The notes beneath the pieces are model-generated. The model was given only the letters and a program-made list of their open reading frames with translations. It was not told the DNA's origin and ran no database searches. Positions 19,544-28,343 of a stretch of 64,000 nt of DNA are shown piece by piece. A program made the position numbers and the translations under genes. The number at the start of each line of letters is the position of its first letter. Positions within the stretch are counted from its first letter, which is position 1. The stretch comes from Streptomyces kanamyceticus (GTDB lineage: Bacteria > Actinomycetota > Actinomycetes > Streptomycetales > Streptomycetaceae): positions 9,114,001 through 9,178,000 of the forward strand of contig NZ_CP023699.1 of assembly GCF_008704495.1 (NCBI RefSeq), written 5' to 3'.

Positions 19544-19815
19544 GCGAGCTCACCCTGCCCGAACTGGTCGACATCATGCGCGAATGCGCGGGTGAGGAGG
19601 AGGCGGTCACCGCCGCGGGCGCGGACGTCGGCGACGTCGAGCTGGAGAACCTCGGCTACGACTCGCTGGCGCTGATGGAGGCCGCGGGCCGCGTCAAGCG
19701 CCAGTACAAGGCCGAACTCACCGACGACGCCCTCGCCGAGATCCGCACCCTCAACCAGTTCGTGGCAGCCGTCAACGACACCCTGGCCTCGGCCGGGGCG
19801 CGCCCGTCCGTCTGA
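19540..19815 (+). CDS. Acyl carrier protein of the type II PKS
   Basis: A 91-residue carrier protein. The phosphopantetheine attachment serine is Ser42 in [11 protein letters not shown], the standard (L)GYDSL motif of aromatic PKS carrier proteins. It carries the growing polyketide between KS-alpha/KS-beta and the tailoring enzymes. It overlaps the KS-beta stop and is followed after 11 bases by the KSIII gene. Confidence 0.95.
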   Translation: MSELTLPELVDIMRECAGEEEAVTAAGADVGDVELENLGYDSLALMEAAGRVKRQYKAELTDDALAEIRTLNQFVAAVNDTLASAGARPSV

Positions 19816-19826
19816 CGAGGCCGCCC

Positions 19827-20858
19827 ATGGACCCGCTCTACATCGCCGCCACCGGCAGCAGACTGCCGCCCGCGGTCCGCACCGAGGACGCCGTCGCCGA
19901 CGGCAGATGCTCCGCCGCCCTCGCGCGCGCCACCGGCAGTCTCGCCGTCGCCGTCGCGGGCGACGACGAATCGGCCCCGCAGATGGCCGTACGCGCCGCC
20001 CGCTCCGCACTGGAGCGGGCGGGCACCGCCCCCGGCGACATCGACCTCGTCCTGCACGCCAGCTTCTTCCACCAGGGCCACGACCTGTGGGCCCCCGCCT
20101 CGTACGTCCAACGGGAAGCCGTCGGCACCAACTGCCCCGCCATGGAGATCGGCCAGGTCTCCAACGGCGGCATGGCCGCCATCGAGCTCGCCTCCGCCTA
20201 CCTGGCCGTCGACCCGGGCCGCTCGGCCGCGCTGATCACCACCGGCGACAAGTTCTGCCCGCCCGGCTTCGACCGCTGGCACAGCGACCCCGGCACCGTG
20301 TACGCCGACGGCGGGACCGCCCTCGTGCTCTCGCGCCGCGGCGGATTCGCCCGGATCCGCAGCCTCGTCACGGTCTCCGTGGCGGAACTGGAAGGGATGC
20401 ACCGCGGCGACGACCCGTTCGCGCGGACGCCGTTCGAGCACCGTCCCCAGGTCGATCTGGAGGCCTGCAAGCGTGCGTTCCTCGCGGAGACCGGTGCTTC
20501 CTACGCGGTCTCCCGGGTCGCCGCCGCGCAGGAGAGCGCGGTCAAACAGGCCCTGGCCGAGGCGGAACTCGATCTCGACGACATCACCCGCATCGTGCTG
20601 CCCCACCTGGGACGGCGCCGACTCCAGGCCGCCTACTTCGGCCCGTTCGGCATCGACCCGGAGCGGACCACCTGGCCCTGGAGCAGACAGGTGGGCCACC
20701 TGGGGGCCGGTGACCCGATCGCCGGACTCGACCGGCTCGCCGTGACAGGGGCCCTCGGCCCGGGAGACACCTGTCTGCTCGTCAGCGTCGGCGCCGGATT
20801 CTCCTGGTCCTGCGCCGTGCTCGACATACACGAACGCCCCCGGTGGGCCCAGCCGTGA
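19827..20858 (+). CDS. DpsC-like ketosynthase III with Ser in place of Cys
   Basis: A 343-residue KAS III-fold protein. The position of the catalytic Cys holds Ser112 in [12 protein letters not shown], as described for DpsC of daunorubicin biosynthesis, which uses the serine and selects propionyl-CoA as starter. Further conserved parts are PHLGRRRLQ and [14 protein letters not shown], the latter with the active-site His. Its presence with the DpsD-like gene downstream suggests primer selection, perhaps propionate or another non-acetate unit. Acetate-primed anthracycline systems such as nogalamycin usually lack this pair, so its role is worth testing. Confidence 0.88.
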   Translation: MDPLYIAATGSRLPPAVRTEDAVADGRCSAALARATGSLAVAVAGDDESAPQMAVRAARSALERAGTAPGDIDLVLHASFFHQGHDLWAPASYVQREAVGTNCPAMEIGQVSNGGMAAIELASAYLAVDPGRSAALITTGDKFCPPGFDRWHSDPGTVYADGGTALVLSRRGGFARIRSLVTVSVAELEGMHRGDDPFARTPFEHRPQVDLEACKRAFLAETGASYAVSRVAAAQESAVKQALAEAELDLDDITRIVLPHLGRRRLQAAYFGPFGIDPERTTWPWSRQVGHLGAGDPIAGLDRLAVTGALGPGDTCLLVSVGAGFSWSCAVLDIHERPRWAQP

Positions 20859-20889
20859 ACGGATACGGAGCACGCAGAGAGTACGGACA

Positions 20890-21936
20890 GTGGTCGACCG
20901 AAGGGCGATGGGGACAGTGGCGAACCGACCGACGATGGTGCTCCTCCTGCCGGGCCAGGGCGCTCAGCACCCACGGATGGCCACCGGCCTGTACGGGACC
21001 GAACCGGTGTTCACCGGCGCCATGGACGAGGTGTTCGCCCTCGTCGACACCGAGGCGGCAGGAGAGGGCGAACGGCTCAGGGCCGACTGGCTTAGCGAGC
21101 GCCCCGCCGTGCACCTCGACCACGTCAGCCGCTCCCAGCCGCTGCTGTTCGCCGTCGACCACGCACTCGGCCGACTGGTACGGAGCTGGGGTGCCCGGCC
21201 GGACGCCCTGCTCGGCCACAGCATCGGCGAACTGGCGGGAGCCGTGCTCTCCGGAGTCTTCACCCTGGCCGACGCCACCCGGCTGGTCCTGGACCGCGTC
21301 CGGCTCCTCGCCGACGCCCCGCCGGGCGGCATGCTCGCCGTCGCCGCGACGCCGCGGGAGCTCGCGCCCTTCCTGGTGGGCGACGTCGTCGTCGGCGCGG
21401 TCAACGCCCCGCGCCAGACCGTACTCGCGGGACCCGACCCGGCCCTCGAACTGGTCCACAAGGACCTGGAGGCACAGGACTTCACCTGTCGGCGCCTGCC
21501 CTCCCACAGCGCCTTCCACAGCCCCGCCCTCGCACCCGCCGTCGCCGGTTCCGAGGCGGCCGTGGCCGCACTGGCGACCGCCGCGCCGACGATCGCCCTG
21601 CACTCCTGCTACACGGCGCGGCCACTGAGCGAGGAGGACGTCGCGGACCCGCTCTACTGGGCCCGCCAGCCGGTCGCCCCGGTGCTCTTCTGGAGCGCGC
21701 TCGACGCCCTCCTGTCCGAGGGCGACGCCGTCCTGGTGGAGGCGGGCCCGGGGCAGGGGCTCGCCCAACTCGCCAGGCGCCACCCCTCCGTACGGGCCGG
21801 TGACAGCGCGGTCGTCCCGCTGCTGCCCGCCCGCCCCGGCCCTCCGGAGCGGGATCGCGCAGCGGTGCGGGCGGCCAGGGAGAGCCTCGCCTCGTACGGC
21901 CTCATCGGCGAACCTATCGGCGAACCGTCGCGGTGA
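20890..21936 (+). CDS. DpsD-like acyltransferase
   Basis: A 348-residue malonyl/acyl-CoA:ACP transacylase-like protein. The nucleophile is Ser111 in the [10 protein letters not shown] motif, with the N-terminal LLLPGQGAQ motif and a C-terminal VEAGPGQ. In daunorubicin and aclacinomycin clusters the homologue (DpsD/AknF) sits beside the KSIII gene, as here. The start is uncertain: GTG 20890, ATG 20908, GTG 20917 and ATG 20935 are all in frame before the first conserved motif. The 3' end overlaps the convergent methyltransferase gene by 23 bases. Confidence 0.85.
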   Translation: MVDRRAMGTVANRPTMVLLLPGQGAQHPRMATGLYGTEPVFTGAMDEVFALVDTEAAGEGERLRADWLSERPAVHLDHVSRSQPLLFAVDHALGRLVRSWGARPDALLGHSIGELAGAVLSGVFTLADATRLVLDRVRLLADAPPGGMLAVAATPRELAPFLVGDVVVGAVNAPRQTVLAGPDPALELVHKDLEAQDFTCRRLPSHSAFHSPALAPAVAGSEAAVAALATAAPTIALHSCYTARPLSEEDVADPLYWARQPVAPVLFWSALDALLSEGDAVLVEAGPGQGLAQLARRHPSVRAGDSAVVPLLPARPGPPERDRAAVRAARESLASYGLIGEPIGEPSR

Positions 21937-22798
21937 CGTAGCGCACCGGAGTGTCGATCGTCAGCGGCCCTTCACCGTCCCGCATCGCGTCGAGGGCGGT
22001 GATCAGCCGCTGCCGCAGCTGCGCGCTCTCCCGCGCCGACAGGTGCGTCCACAGCAGCCGCATTCCCTGGGTGTGCGACCAGTCGACCCACGCCTCGCCC
22101 GACTCCGCCACCAGTTCCACTGGCTCATCGGCGACCTCGACGTCCCTGAACCCGGCCTTCTCCAGTGTCCGGCGCAGATCGGTGGCGTGTCCCAGCCAGC
22201 TGTTGAAGCGCCGCCGCAGCGCCTCCGGCTGCCACTCGGGCGGCAGATCGCTCAGCAAGGACCGCGGAATCAGGTCGGTGAACACGGGCGGCAGGAACGG
22301 AAAGGTGTCGTCCGTGAACACCGGGCTGGTGAAGCCGATCCGGCCGCCGTCCCGCAGCAGCGCCGCATAGCGGGCGAGCGCCGCGGGAGCGTCCGGCAGG
22401 AAGATCACGCTGTAGCTGCCGGTGATCAAGTCGAAGGAACGGGGCGGGAGTTCGGGATGCTCCCCGTCCATCGTCCGCAGCTCCACGTTGGTGACGCCCT
22501 GCCGCTCGGCTTCCCGGCGCGCCTCGTCGATCATCGCGGGGGCGATGTCGATGCCCAGCGCGGAGCCCTCGGGCCCGGCGAGCGCCGCCGCGGGGAACAG
22601 GGCCGCGCCCCGGCCGCACCCCACGTCGAGCACCCGGTCACCCGGCCTCGGAGCCACCCGCTCCACCAACCGCCTGCCCATCGGCGTGAAGAACTCGACG
22701 CCCAGCCGGTCGTAGTGCGCCGCCGCCCGGTCGAAGGCCTGGGCCACCGCCGCCTTGTACGCCGTGTCGTCCACCGTGCCATCACTGTTCGCTGCCAT
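21914..22798 (-). CDS. UbiE-like methyltransferase, candidate aklanonate/nogalonate carboxyl methyltransferase
   Basis: A 294-residue class I methyltransferase with SAM motif [12 protein letters not shown] (about residues 57-68) and acidic loop LGIDIAPAM. The N-terminal [18 protein letters not shown] resembles the DauC/AknG/SnoaC group, which methyl-esterifies the carboxyl of aklanonic or nogalonic acid before closure of the fourth ring. No other gene in the window fits this step better, and a SnoaL-type cyclase (which needs the methyl ester) is present. The assignment by similarity from memory is moderate; a phylogeny with DauC and SnoaC would settle it. Confidence 0.65.
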   Translation of the reverse strand: MAANSDGTVDDTAYKAAVAQAFDRAAAHYDRLGVEFFTPMGRRLVERVAPRPGDRVLDVGCGRGAALFPAAALAGPEGSALGIDIAPAMIDEARREAERQGVTNVELRTMDGEHPELPPRSFDLITGSYSVIFLPDAPAALARYAALLRDGGRIGFTSPVFTDDTFPFLPPVFTDLIPRSLLSDLPPEWQPEALRRRFNSWLGHATDLRRTLEKAGFRDVEVADEPVELVAESGEAWVDWSHTQGMRLLWTHLSARESAQLRQRLITALDAMRDGEGPLTIDTPVRYVTATVRR

Positions 22799-22854
22799 GC
22801 GCCGAGCGTGCGGCCGCCCTCTCGCGCCAGCGTCGCGGCCGGTTCGAACACGCC

Positions 22855-22908
22855 TCGAGGGCCCCTACAGCGGAAGCCGAGGGATGCGACAGGCGCCCTG
22901 CCTAGCGT
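22855..22908 (+). promoter_or_regulatory. Putative activator-dependent promoter of the FAD oxidase operon
   Basis: TCGAGGG (22855) and CCGAGGG (22877) lie exactly 22 bases apart, as in SARP heptamer repeats. CAGCGG at 22868 precedes a -10-like TAGCGT at 22903 by 35 bases; the same CAGCGG-N29-TAGCGT arrangement occurs before the 4,6-dehydratase gene. Confidence 0.5.
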
Positions 22909-22955
22909 GAGCCGCGCTTCGACACACACGTCACGGGGGAAGGAACGGTGTTCAC

Positions 22956-24539
22956 GTGGGCAAGCTGCCACGCCGTCGCGTACTGCGGGGAACGGTCGTC
23001 GCGGGTGGTGCCGCGGCACTGACCGGACTGGGCGGTACGGCCGCCGCGCGACCAGGAAAGAACCGCGCAGGGGTGCCGGGGCCCGTCACGGTCGTTCCGG
23101 CGGATCCGCGGTACGCGAGCATGAACAAGACCTACAACGGACGGTTCACCCCGCGCCCCGACGCGGTCCGGGCCGTCTACTCGGCCGAGCAGGTCATCCA
23201 GGCCGTCGACGAGGCCGTACGCACGGGGAAGCGGATCGCCGTCCGCAGCGGCGGGCACTGCTACGAGGACTTCGTCACCCACCCCGACGTCAAGATCGTC
23301 CTCGATGTCTCGGAGATGAACGAGGTCAGCTTCGACCCCGAACACCAGGCCTTCGCCGTGGAGTCGGGCGCCACCCTGGGCCAGGTCTACAAGAGCCTCT
23401 ACTACGGCTGGGGGGTGACCGTCCCCGGCGGCAGCTGCCCCAGCGTGGGGGCGGGCGGACACATCGCGGGCGGCGGCTACGGCAGCCTCTCGCTGCGGGA
23501 CGGCATGGTCGTCGACCACCTCTACGGCGTCGACGTCGTCGTCGTGGACAAGAACGGCAAGGCGCGCCGCGTGGTCGCCACCCGGCGCGCCGACGATCCC
23601 CACCGAGACCTGTGGTGGGCCCACACCGGTGGCGGCGGCGGCAACTTCGGCGTCGTCCTGCGCTACCTCCTGCGCTCCCCGGGAGCCCGCGGCAAGGACC
23701 CGGCGACACTGCTGCCCACCCCGCCCGCCACCGCACCTGGCCTGGCCGTCACCTGGCAGTGGGCGGACGTCGGCGAGCGGGCGTTCACCACGCTCGTCCG
23801 CGACCACGGCACGTGGCACGAACGCCACCCGCGCAGCCCCGTCTCCAGCTCCCTGGCGCTCGGCCACCGGGCGGGCGGCCAGTTCCAGCTCCTGGTCGGC
23901 GCCGACGCCCCGCAGCCCGAAGCCGCCCGCCTCATGGACGCCTACGTCAAGGACGTCACGGCCGGAGCCGGTGCCCCCTCCACCACCGCCCGCTCCGACC
24001 AGCCCTGGCTCACCGCCACTCTCGGCGCGGAGACCTACGCGGGCGGCACCCCCGCCAAGTCCAAGGCGGGCTTCCTGCGCAGACGCTGGAGCGACCGGCA
24101 GATCGCCGTCGTGCACAAGTACCTGAACGACGGCGACCAGCGCTGGGGCGCCTCCGTCCACGTCACCTCCTTCGGCGGGGCGATCAACACCGTCGCCCCC
24201 GACGCGACCGCCTTCCCGCACCGCGACGCGCTCTTCAGCGTCTCCTACGACCTGTACTGGGAGGACCCCGCGAACAAGGAGGAGATCAACTGGATCCGCC
24301 GCTTCTACCAGGAGGTGTACGCCGACACGGGCGGTGTGCCCGTGCCCGGCGACGCCAACAGCGGCGCCTACGTCAACTACCCGGACGCCGACCTCGCCGA
24401 CCCGAAGTGGAACACCTCCGGCATCCCCTGGCACACCCTCTACTACCGCGACAACTACCCCCGGCTCCAGCAGATCAAGGCCCGCTGGGACCCCGGGAAC
24501 GTCTTCCACCACGCCTTGTCCGTCCGCCCGAAGGCCTGA
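22956..24539 (+). CDS. Tat-exported bicovalent FAD oxidoreductase, AknOx/BBE-like
   Basis: A 527-residue flavoprotein starting at GTG 22956. The N-terminus has a twin-arginine signal (RRRVLRG, then a hydrophobic stretch to about residue 32), so the protein is probably exported folded. A PCMH-type FAD domain follows. His101 (RSGGHCYEDF) and Cys161 (PGGSCPSVGAGGH) match the two covalent FAD attachment residues of berberine-bridge-type enzymes and have the same 60-residue spacing as His70/Cys130 in AknOx of aclacinomycin. AknOx oxidises a terminal deoxysugar of the finished glycoside, so a late sugar oxidation outside the cell is likely. It heads an operon with a ketoreductase and a nitrososynthase-like gene. 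Confidence 0.85.
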   Translation: MGKLPRRRVLRGTVVAGGAAALTGLGGTAAARPGKNRAGVPGPVTVVPADPRYASMNKTYNGRFTPRPDAVRAVYSAEQVIQAVDEAVRTGKRIAVRSGGHCYEDFVTHPDVKIVLDVSEMNEVSFDPEHQAFAVESGATLGQVYKSLYYGWGVTVPGGSCPSVGAGGHIAGGGYGSLSLRDGMVVDHLYGVDVVVVDKNGKARRVVATRRADDPHRDLWWAHTGGGGGNFGVVLRYLLRSPGARGKDPATLLPTPPATAPGLAVTWQWADVGERAFTTLVRDHGTWHERHPRSPVSSSLALGHRAGGQFQLLVGADAPQPEAARLMDAYVKDVTAGAGAPSTTARSDQPWLTATLGAETYAGGTPAKSKAGFLRRRWSDRQIAVVHKYLNDGDQRWGASVHVTSFGGAINTVAPDATAFPHRDALFSVSYDLYWEDPANKEEINWIRRFYQEVYADTGGVPVPGDANSGAYVNYPDADLADPKWNTSGIPWHTLYYRDNYPRLQQIKARWDPGNVFHHALSVRPKA

Positions 24540-24555
24540 CCGGGGAGAGACACTG

Positions 24556-25320
24556 ATGGAGCTCATCGGCACCGGGTTCCTCGCCCGCCACCTGCGGCCG
24601 CTGGCCGGTACCCACCCCGGTACGACCGTCCTCGCCGCGGGGGTGCCGCGACACCCGCTGCCGGACTCCGCGCACGCACGCGAACACCGGCTCGTCGGCG
24701 ACACCATCCAGCGCTGCCTCGACCGGGACCACCAACTCGTCTTCTTCTCCACCGTCTCCATGTACGGCGCCCCCGGCTGCCAGGGACGGGAGGACGAACA
24801 AGTGGTCCCGGCGCTCGCTTACGGGCAGCACAAACTCGACCTGGAGACACGGGTCCGCGAATCCGGCGTACGGCACCTGATCCTGCGCCTGGGCTACGTC
24901 CTCGGTCCCGGCGAACCGGAGTACCGGCTGCTCTCCGTACTCGTCCGCCAACTGCGCGCCGGAAAGGTCACCGTCCAGCAGGGCGCCCGCAGGGACCTGC
25001 TCCACGTCGACGAGTTCGTCGCGGTCCTCGATCTGCTGCTGCGCGCGGGCATCACCGACGAAACCGTCAACGTGGCCTCCGGGGACTGCGCGGAGATCAC
25101 CGACGTCCTCGACCACCTCGAACTCCGCCTCGGCACCGCGGCCGAGCGCAGGACCGCGGGGCACACCGTCTCGCACTGCGCGTCGGTCGCCAAACTCCAC
25201 CGGCTCCTGCCCGAGGTGGCGGGACTGGGATTCCGGTCCGGCTACTTCAGGACCGCCATCGACCGGTACCTCGCCGCGAGCCCGCAGAGCCTCGACTGCC
25301 AGGTCGGGCACACCCCCTGA
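24556..25320 (+). CDS. NDP-hexose 4-ketoreductase (SDR epimerase/dehydratase type)
   Basis: A 254-residue NAD(P)-dependent reductase. The nucleotide-binding loop begins almost at residue 1 (MELIGTGFLARHL), so the N-terminal strand is short. The catalytic region shows FFSTVSMYG and YGQHKLDLE, the Tyr-x3-Lys pair; RRDLLHVDEF is the usual sugar-binding loop. It should reduce the 4-keto group of a deoxyhexose and so set its C-4 configuration. It lies 16 bases after the FAD oxidase and 11 bases before the nitrososynthase-like gene, suggesting that the three act on the same sugar. Confidence 0.8.
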   Translation: MELIGTGFLARHLRPLAGTHPGTTVLAAGVPRHPLPDSAHAREHRLVGDTIQRCLDRDHQLVFFSTVSMYGAPGCQGREDEQVVPALAYGQHKLDLETRVRESGVRHLILRLGYVLGPGEPEYRLLSVLVRQLRAGKVTVQQGARRDLLHVDEFVAVLDLLLRAGITDETVNVASGDCAEITDVLDHLELRLGTAAERRTAGHTVSHCASVAKLHRLLPEVAGLGFRSGYFRTAIDRYLAASPQSLDCQVGHTP

Positions 25321-25331
25321 GGAAGGACCCC

Positions 25332-26549
25332 ATGATCAGCGAAGTCGGCGTCACGCTCCCGCACTTGGCCGACCTCGGCGCTCCGGTGACCCCGGAGGGA
25401 CGGCAGCTCCTGGACGTCCTCGACCGTCATCTGCCCCGCATCGCCGAGGCCGCCGACACCCACGACCGTCCCGGCACCTTCCCCACGGAGGTGTTCCACG
25501 CCCTGCGCGCCGACGGGGTGCTTTCCGCCACCGTGCCGCGCGAGTTCGGCGGGGGAGGGGTGAGCAGCGTCCACGACCTGACCCTCGCGGTCATGCGGGT
25601 CGCCGAGGCCGACGCCGCCACCGCGCTCTGTCTGCACATGCAGCTGTGCCGCGGCATCACCATGGCGTACGAGCTGCGCCACGCCACCCCCGCCGGACAG
25701 GCCCTCGCCGAACGCGTCCTGTGGCTGATGGGCACCGGCGGCGCCCTGATCGGCGGGGCGCTCAAGGACGCCGGACAGGTCACCGACCTGCGCCCGGACG
25801 GCGACGGGGGCTGGCTGCTCGCGGGCCGCAAGATCCTCGTCTCCATGGCCCCGGTCGCCACCCACTTCGTGGTCGCCACCCGCACCCGCCCCGACTCGGG
25901 GCCCGCCAGGGGAGCCTCCGCCTTCCTGGAGGCGGGGACCAAAGGCCTCTCCGTCCCCGACACGTGGGACGGCATGGGCATGCGGGCCTCCGCCAGCTCC
26001 GAGGTCGTCTTCGACGACTGCCCGGTCCCCGAGGACGACCTGTTCCTGCGCGGCCCCGTCGACGAGGTCAACCACGCGGCGATGGCGGGCCAGACCGTCA
26101 GTTCCATCGGTCTGCTCGGCGTGTACGCGGGCATCGCCCAGTCCGCCCGCGACATCGCCGTCGCCGGTCTCAAGCGCCGCGGCGGTACTCCGGCCGCCGC
26201 GGTCCGCACGACGGTCGCCGAACTGGACGTCAAGCTCTACTCCCTGCGCACCGCGCTCGGCGCGGCACTGCTGCACACCGACCACCACGCGGCGCGGACC
26301 GCCGACGACCCGGCCGAACGCGGCTTGCGGATGATCGCGCCGTTCCAGTACGCCAAGCTCGTGGTCAACCGGAACGCGGCCGCCGTCGTCGAGGACTGCA
26401 TGACCCTCGCCGGTGGGGCCTCCTTCACCGCGGGCCACCCCCTGGCCCGCCGCTACCGGGACGTGCGCGCCGGATGGTTCATGCAGCCCTTCACCTACGC
26501 CGACGCCGTCGACCACCTGAGCGCCCGCGCCCTGGACCTGGAGTCCTGA
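25332..26549 (+). CDS. Acyl-CoA-dehydrogenase-like flavoprotein, candidate amino-sugar nitrososynthase
   Basis: A 405-residue acyl-CoA-dehydrogenase-fold protein: N-terminal helical domain, middle beta domain with ATTHFVVATRTR-like strand (about 175-190) and C-terminal helical domain with GGASFTAG and YRDVRAGWFMQP. In sugar clusters this family (ORF36 of everninomicin, RubN8, KijD3) oxidises a 3-amino-3-C-methyl sugar nucleotide to the nitroso form, giving nitrosugars. The same window has the needed 2,3-dehydratase, 3-aminotransferase and C-3 methyltransferase. An ordinary acyl-CoA dehydrogenase is less likely inside a sugar operon. It ends the operon before a strong terminator. Confidence 0.8.
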   Translation: MISEVGVTLPHLADLGAPVTPEGRQLLDVLDRHLPRIAEAADTHDRPGTFPTEVFHALRADGVLSATVPREFGGGGVSSVHDLTLAVMRVAEADAATALCLHMQLCRGITMAYELRHATPAGQALAERVLWLMGTGGALIGGALKDAGQVTDLRPDGDGGWLLAGRKILVSMAPVATHFVVATRTRPDSGPARGASAFLEAGTKGLSVPDTWDGMGMRASASSEVVFDDCPVPEDDLFLRGPVDEVNHAAMAGQTVSSIGLLGVYAGIAQSARDIAVAGLKRRGGTPAAAVRTTVAELDVKLYSLRTALGAALLHTDHHAARTADDPAERGLRMIAPFQYAKLVVNRNAAAVVEDCMTLAGGASFTAGHPLARRYRDVRAGWFMQPFTYADAVDHLSARALDLES

Positions 26550-26564
26550 CCGACGGCACGGACG

Positions 26565-26599
26565 GAGGGCCCCGGGAGCGCGACGCTCCCGGGGCCCTC
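26565..26599. terminator. Bidirectional hairpin terminator
   Basis: A 16-bp perfect inverted repeat (26565-26580 with 26584-26599, 3-base loop) between the convergent nitrososynthase-like and dioxygenase genes. Confidence 0.88.
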
Positions 26600-26613
26600 G
26601 GACGTCCCACCGG

Positions 26614-27411
26614 TCAGCCGGTGATGAGCGGGAACACCTTCTCGTCGTCCAGCGGCTGCCCCGGCCGCAGATGGGAGAGGTACTCGTCCATCACCCCCGG
26701 CAGATAGGTCGTTCCGGCGTCCATGAAGATCACGCCGTGGCCCACCCGCCGCTCGTCGGTGAGGTTGGCACCGGCCATGTGGATCGTCCGGCAGTGGTGG
26801 AACGCGACGTCCCCGGCGCGCAGCGGCACGGTCACCCGCGGCTGCCAGGGATAGTCGGGCCACACCTCCTCGGCGGACTTGAAGTGCTCGAAACTGGTCA
26901 TGTGCACCAGCCGCTCCGAGGCCTTGCGCAGGTGTGAGCCGGGGATGTAGCTCAGGCAGCCCCGTTCCACCGGTACGTCGACCAGCGCGATCCAGGCGGT
27001 CAGCGTCAACGACAGGTTGTCCATCGGTAACCCGGCCTCGTCGTCGTGGACCAGGGTCGGCGGTGCGTCGCGGGGCTCCTTCACCAGGACTTCGCTGCTG
27101 TAGAGCCGCAGCGGGCCGCCGGCCAGCCGGCCGGCGATGCCGGTGAGGCCGGGATGCAGGGCGAGTTGCCGCAGCGTCTCGTCCTTGCGCCAGGCCTGCG
27201 TCACGTAGTTGACCTCGACCTGGGCGCCGTCGTCGCCGCCCGCCCAGATCTCCATGTCACGCTCCAGGATCCGCTCGGCGGCCGCCCGGTAGGTGGCCAC
27301 TTCCTCCGCCGAGAGCACTTGGGGCACGTGGACGAAGCCTTCGTCGCGATATCGGCAGACCGTGTCCTCGGACAGGTTCTCGGGCGTGGTCAGTTCGCTC
27401 AGGTGCGGCAT
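26614..27411 (-). CDS. Phytanoyl-CoA-dioxygenase-family Fe(II)/2-oxoglutarate oxygenase, SnoK/SnoN-like candidate
   Basis: A 265-residue enzyme starting at ATG 27411 with AAGGAAG eight bases upstream. The iron-binding residues are His122 and Asp124 (LVHDDEAG) and distal His211 (RTIHMAGAN), with Arg222 placed to bind 2-oxoglutarate. In nogalamycin biosynthesis two members of this superfamily act on the amino sugar of the aglycone: SnoK forms the C-C bond joining nogalamine to C-2, and SnoN epimerises a sugar carbon. Only one homologue is seen here. Next door in the same direction is an amino-sugar N-methyltransferase, supporting a late sugar-linked reaction. The exact reaction is inference. 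Confidence 0.75.
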   Translation of the reverse strand: MPHLSELTTPENLSEDTVCRYRDEGFVHVPQVLSAEEVATYRAAAERILERDMEIWAGGDDGAQVEVNYVTQAWRKDETLRQLALHPGLTGIAGRLAGGPLRLYSSEVLVKEPRDAPPTLVHDDEAGLPMDNLSLTLTAWIALVDVPVERGCLSYIPGSHLRKASERLVHMTSFEHFKSAEEVWPDYPWQPRVTVPLRAGDVAFHHCRTIHMAGANLTDERRVGHGVIFMDAGTTYLPGVMDEYLSHLRPGQPLDDEKVFPLITG

Positions 27412-27457
27412 GTCACGGCTTCCTTGTGGTCGGGCTCCGGCTGTCCGGAGCGAGGTG

Positions 27458-28186
27458 TCAGGCGGCGCGGGGCCGGGTGAGCGCACCCGTGAACAGGCCC
27501 CGGCCGCCGTGCAGTTCGGGGGTGTACTCGACGGTGAGACCGGCCCCGGTGAACGCCGCTTCGTACTGCTCACGGGTGAACAGCGTGATCAGATGCGTCT
27601 CGTCGAAGTGCCGGACACCCGACTCCGCGTCCGCGACGAGGTAGTGCACCTCCATCCGTGACGCGTTCCCCGCGCGCACCGCGTGTGACACCCGGGCCAG
27701 CGTCCTGCCCCGCGCGGTGGCGGTGCCGCTCGACACATAGCCGTCGAGGAACGTGTCGGGGAACCACCAGGGGTCGATCGCGACCACCCCGCCGGGGACC
27801 AGGTGCCGGGCGAACCGGCGGAGCGCGGCGTTCAGTTCGGCGGTGTCGGCGAGATAGCCGATCGAGCCGAACATGCAGGTGATCGCGGAGTAGGAGGCGC
27901 CGATCGCGAAGTCGCGCATGTCGCCGCCGTGCACGCTCACTCCGGGGAGCCGCCGACGCGCGGCCGCGGCCATCGGCTCGGACAGCTCCAAGCCCTCGAC
28001 GCGGGCGAACTCCTTGCGGAAGTGCTGGAGATGGGCGCCGGTGCCGCAGGCCACGTCGAGCAGCGAATCGGCGTTCGGGAGCAGGGTCCTGACGCGCCAG
28101 GCGATCTCCTCCGCCTCGTCGCCGTAGTCCTTGCCCTTGCCCTGGTGCAGCAGTTCGTAGATCTCGCTGGCTTCCGTGCCGTACAA
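27458..28186 (-). CDS. Amino-sugar N-methyltransferase (DesVI/TylM1/SnogX type), TTG start
   Basis: A 242-residue methyltransferase with SAM motif [12 protein letters not shown] and the family signature GGDMRDF and DPWWFPDTF. The start is TTG at 28184-28186: GAGGAG lies about five bases upstream and the encoded N-terminus MYGTEAS matches that of the paralogue at 60723-61433 (MYGQELA). The family adds one or two methyl groups to the amino nitrogen of TDP-deoxyaminosugars. Two such genes in one cluster parallel SnogA and SnogX, which make the dimethylamino group of nogalamine. It is divergent from the C-methyltransferase gene. Confidence 0.85.
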   Translation of the reverse strand: MYGTEASEIYELLHQGKGKDYGDEAEEIAWRVRTLLPNADSLLDVACGTGAHLQHFRKEFARVEGLELSEPMAAAARRRLPGVSVHGGDMRDFAIGASYSAITCMFGSIGYLADTAELNAALRRFARHLVPGGVVAIDPWWFPDTFLDGYVSSGTATARGRTLARVSHAVRAGNASRMEVHYLVADAESGVRHFDETHLITLFTREQYEAAFTGAGLTVEYTPELHGGRGLFTGALTRPRAA

Positions 28187-28343
28187 AGCGACTCCTCATG
28201 GCCTCACCGCAGCCGCGCCCGGCTGGTCCTGTCCGTCTCATCGTCCGAACAGGGGCTAGAGGGCCCGCCGAGACCCGGTGGAGGCGCCGCGGGTCGAGCC
28301 GTCGTCGACATGGCTGCGAGAGCCGGTCGGCAGGCTGTTCACC

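Noticed and set aside
22902..24761. Long minus-strand frame opposite the FAD oxidase
   Set aside because: Arg/Val/Gly-rich shadow with no motif; the plus strand codes for a clear flavoprotein with a Tat signal.
25332..26549. Fatty-acid acyl-CoA dehydrogenase
   Set aside because: Embedded in a deoxysugar operon with strong context for amino-sugar oxidation; not excluded by residues, so kept as candidate only.
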